Source of the DNA: Paenisporosarcina sp. OV554
GTDB lineage: Bacteria > Bacillota > Bacilli > Bacillales_A > Planococcaceae
DNA: 64,000 nucleotides
Direction: 5' to 3'
Assembly (NCBI RefSeq): GCF_003058165.1
Contig: NZ_QBUC01000002.1
Span: 62,001 to 126,000 of the forward strand
Shown: positions 62,071-64,000 of the stretch, piece after piece
How positions within the stretch are numbered: the first letter of the stretch is position 1
Layout: each line of letters starts with the position of its first letter
Position numbers and translations under genes: made by a program
Notes under the pieces: generated by a model
What the model was told of the DNA's origin: nothing
The model's input: only the letters and a program-made list of their open reading frames with translations
Database searches by the model: none

Positions 62071-62164
62071 ACAAAAGGGTAAAGGGATTTCGAATTATAT
62101 AAGGTTTTTCATATACTTTTTTCTCCTGAACGCAATTGCTTTTACGGGCATATTTATTGCTGAT

Positions 62165-62392
62165 ATGGATACTCTTCAGCGATATATTCATTTCGATTAC
62201 ATGAGAATGGCGAGTGCAATTATTCGTTCAATCATTAGTTTGACTCATTTGAGAATTGCCTTCTTTCTGTTTAAAAGGTTCAAGGACATTCCAACATGGC
62301 TGAAAATAGTATTGGCAGTACTTTCTTTTTTCGTAGGGATCGCTTCAGCCGGATTCCTCCGCAGTGTATACTTTCCTTCGAGTTTTTATTGA
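62165..62392 (+). CDS. Small membrane protein, probably 5'-frameshifted
   Basis: 75 residues from the only ATG, with two membrane segments. The frame extends upstream (FIYFFLLNAIAFTGIFIADM) as a convincing membrane helix but has no start, and an ATG at 62067 in another frame (NKRVKGFRII) stops just before it. A single frameshift near 62100 would join them. No ribosome site seen. Family not recognised. Confidence 0.4.
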   Translation: MDTLQRYIHFDYMRMASAIIRSIISLTHLRIAFFLFKRFKDIPTWLKIVLAVLSFFVGIASAGFLRSVYFPSSFY

Positions 62393-62403
62393 TGCTAAAT
62401 AAA

Positions 62404-62458
62404 CAAAAGGGGCTTTTCCTACCGTCATCATTCATGACGCGTAGGGAAAGCCCTTTTG
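62404..62458. terminator. Bidirectional terminator
   Basis: AAAAGGGGCTTTTCCTAC and GTAGGGAAAGCCCTTTT with an inner GTCAT/ATGAC stem. Confidence 0.85.
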
Positions 62459-62468
62459 ACTGTTGTTC

Positions 62469-63968
62469 TTATTTTTCTTTTGACACTTCTAACTTCTCAT
62501 TGCCCATGAAATAGACAGCGACAATCGCGATGGTAATCGGGATGAGTGACCACAAGAATGTAGCTGAAATGGAATTTGCCATTGCGTTGATGATGACATC
62601 CAAAATATTCGGTGGTATTAACTCCCGTTGTTCTGGTTGAAAAACGGTCTGTAAATTGTCTATGGTCTGCGATGCACCTTGATTAGAACTCCCCAGCTTG
62701 TCTTGAATTTCACTTGTTAATAATTTGGTTTGTAATGAACCGAATATCGTGATTCCGAGTGCCAAGCCAAGTGAACGGAAGAAGGAGTTGGTGGAATTGG
62801 CAGAACCGCGATGACGATAGTCCATCTTATGCATACTTGCTGAAGGTAATAATGAGAATGAGAATCCTACACCCAAACCAACCAACATCATATACAGAGT
62901 AAGTAGAACCCGACTTGTATCAGGAGAAATCGTTGACATTAAAGCCATTCCGATTGTGTAGAAAACTACCGAAATAGCCATGATTTTTTGGTAAGAAATT
63001 TTGGTTTGTGTAATCCCTGCAAAGGCACTGCCAGCAACAGATCCCAGTAACATCGGCATTAAGATAATACCTGCATTTGTAGCAGATCCGCCATACACAG
63101 CTTGAACAAAAATAGGAATGAAAATGGTCAATCCAACAAACGTGGCTCCATATAAAAATGCCAACACTTGCGATGAGGCGAACAGGCGATTTTTAAACAT
63201 CCAAAATGAAATGATTGGCTCTGATGCTTTTGTTTCTGCCCATAAAAATACAATGGAGAATACAACGAAAATGCCAAATAACGTGAAACTTTGCCATGAA
63301 TTCCATGCGAATTCCTTGCCACCAAGCTCCAATCCAAACATCAGACTTACGACAGCCGTTATCAACGTAATTGCACCAAGCCAATCAATTTTGAGTTTCG
63401 TACTTTGCTTGGTCTCTTTGTAAAATTTTAATATCAAGAAAAGCGACACGATTCCGATTGGAACGTTCACATAAAACACCCAGTGCCAACTGATAGTGTC
63501 CGTAATAAAGGCTCCAAGTAATGGGCCGAGAACACTTGAAGCACCGAAAACAGCTCCCAATAATCCTGTCATTTTTCCTCGTTTTTCAGGTGGGAAGATA
63601 TCAAAGACAATCGTAAAAGCTATCGGCATCAATGCTCCTCCACCGATACCTTGAATGGCTCTGAATATGGCCAATTGAGGTACAGACTGTGCAATACCAC
63701 ATAAAGCTGAACCAATTAAAAATATAGTTATTCCAAATACGAAGAAACGCTTGCGACCATACATATCGGATAATTTGCCGAAAATCGGCATCCCTGCCAA
63801 CACAGCTACAGCGTAAGCCGAAGTAATCCACACATAACTCTCCACGCCACCTAAATCTGCTAATATCGATCCGAGTGCTGTCGCAACAATCGTATTGTCC
63901 ATAGCGGCCATCAGAATCGCTAACAACAAGCCCGTCACTACAAGTCGTAATTTTGATTTTTCTACCAT
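62469..63968 (-). CDS. MFS multidrug exporter, DHA2 (EmrB/QacA) family
   Basis: 499 residues, 14 membrane helices. Motif D1 MAAMDNTIVATALGSI, motif A GKLSDMYGRKR, motif B RAIQGIGGGALMPI, motif C VLGPLLGAFI. Exports amphipathic drugs or metabolites with H+. TAGAGGAG lies before the ATG. Monocistronic in the window; regulator not seen. Confidence 0.92.
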   Translation of the reverse strand: MVEKSKLRLVVTGLLLAILMAAMDNTIVATALGSILADLGGVESYVWITSAYAVAVLAGMPIFGKLSDMYGRKRFFVFGITIFLIGSALCGIAQSVPQLAIFRAIQGIGGGALMPIAFTIVFDIFPPEKRGKMTGLLGAVFGASSVLGPLLGAFITDTISWHWVFYVNVPIGIVSLFLILKFYKETKQSTKLKIDWLGAITLITAVVSLMFGLELGGKEFAWNSWQSFTLFGIFVVFSIVFLWAETKASEPIISFWMFKNRLFASSQVLAFLYGATFVGLTIFIPIFVQAVYGGSATNAGIILMPMLLGSVAGSAFAGITQTKISYQKIMAISVVFYTIGMALMSTISPDTSRVLLTLYMMLVGLGVGFSFSLLPSASMHKMDYRHRGSANSTNSFFRSLGLALGITIFGSLQTKLLTSEIQDKLGSSNQGASQTIDNLQTVFQPEQRELIPPNILDVIINAMANSISATFLWSLIPITIAIVAVYFMGNEKLEVSKEK

Positions 63969-64000
63969 GTAATTTCTCCTCTAATGTAAAAAATGTGAAT

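Overview
The window looks like AT-rich chromosomal DNA of a Gram-positive Bacillales bacterium, most likely a member of the Planococcaceae (Psychrobacillus, Paenisporosarcina or Lysinibacillus type). This rests on strong purine-rich ribosome binding sites, many TTG/GTG starts, U-tailed hairpin terminators, and typical Bacillus modules: pxpA-ycsG-ycsI, des-desK-desR, glnK-amtB behind TnrA/GlnR-type boxes, tcyABC, and a glycine/proline-rich coat-like protein. I see no rRNA or tRNA genes, no CRISPR array, no intact transposase and no prophage.

Layout. 1-2.4 kb: end of a 5-oxoproline/D-glutamate module. 2.5-6.9 kb: D-glycerate use (CdaR-type regulator diverging from glycerate kinase and a GntP permease, with a cre site). 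6.9-10.4 kb: tRNA hydroxylase TrhO, the branched-chain amino acid carrier BrnQ and a GntR/FCD regulator that shares TGCAATATA-type operator sequences with brnQ. 10.4-24 kb: a gene-poor accessory stretch with long intergenic regions, gene remnants, dispersed palindromic repeats, a 1604-residue secreted subtilase, a yybP-ykoY manganese riboswitch placed before a protein-kinase-like gene, and a DUF2975/XRE pair. 24-32 kb: Lrp regulator with a divergent EamA exporter, oligoendopeptidase PepF, a cystine-type ABC importer and fumarase. 32-36 kb: the membrane-fluidity operon. 36-46.6 kb: CoA transferase, glutamate dehydrogenase, small proteins, a catalase-like haem protein, a deleted ECF sigma/anti-sigma pair, flavoprotein, squalene/phytoene-synthase-like protein and ammonium uptake. 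46.6-64 kb: two divergent M20 peptidases, SDR reductase, Ca2+/H+ exchanger, AlaX editing protein, Topo III, phosphatase, hydrolase, HlyIII, DUF1836, RecQ and a DHA2 multidrug exporter.

Non-coding structure is the most unusual part. Three intergenic arrays (2850, 31890 and 58645) have exactly 21-bp spacing, each with a conserved core of about 14 bp and a variable remainder of about 7 bp. The core of the first, reverse-complemented, resembles the core of the third. Two further dispersed palindrome families occur: one with a CTAACGGGGC(A/T)G-type loop, clustered at 12-24 kb, and one with GTGCCAGGCA arms ending in T-tracts, at 37-60 kb. Two coding regions (15168 and 59652) read into such repeats at their 3' ends.

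The best candidates for something new are the manganese riboswitch before a kinase-like gene and the 21-bp-periodic intergenic arrays. All functional statements are from sequence reading and family knowledge; no database search was run.
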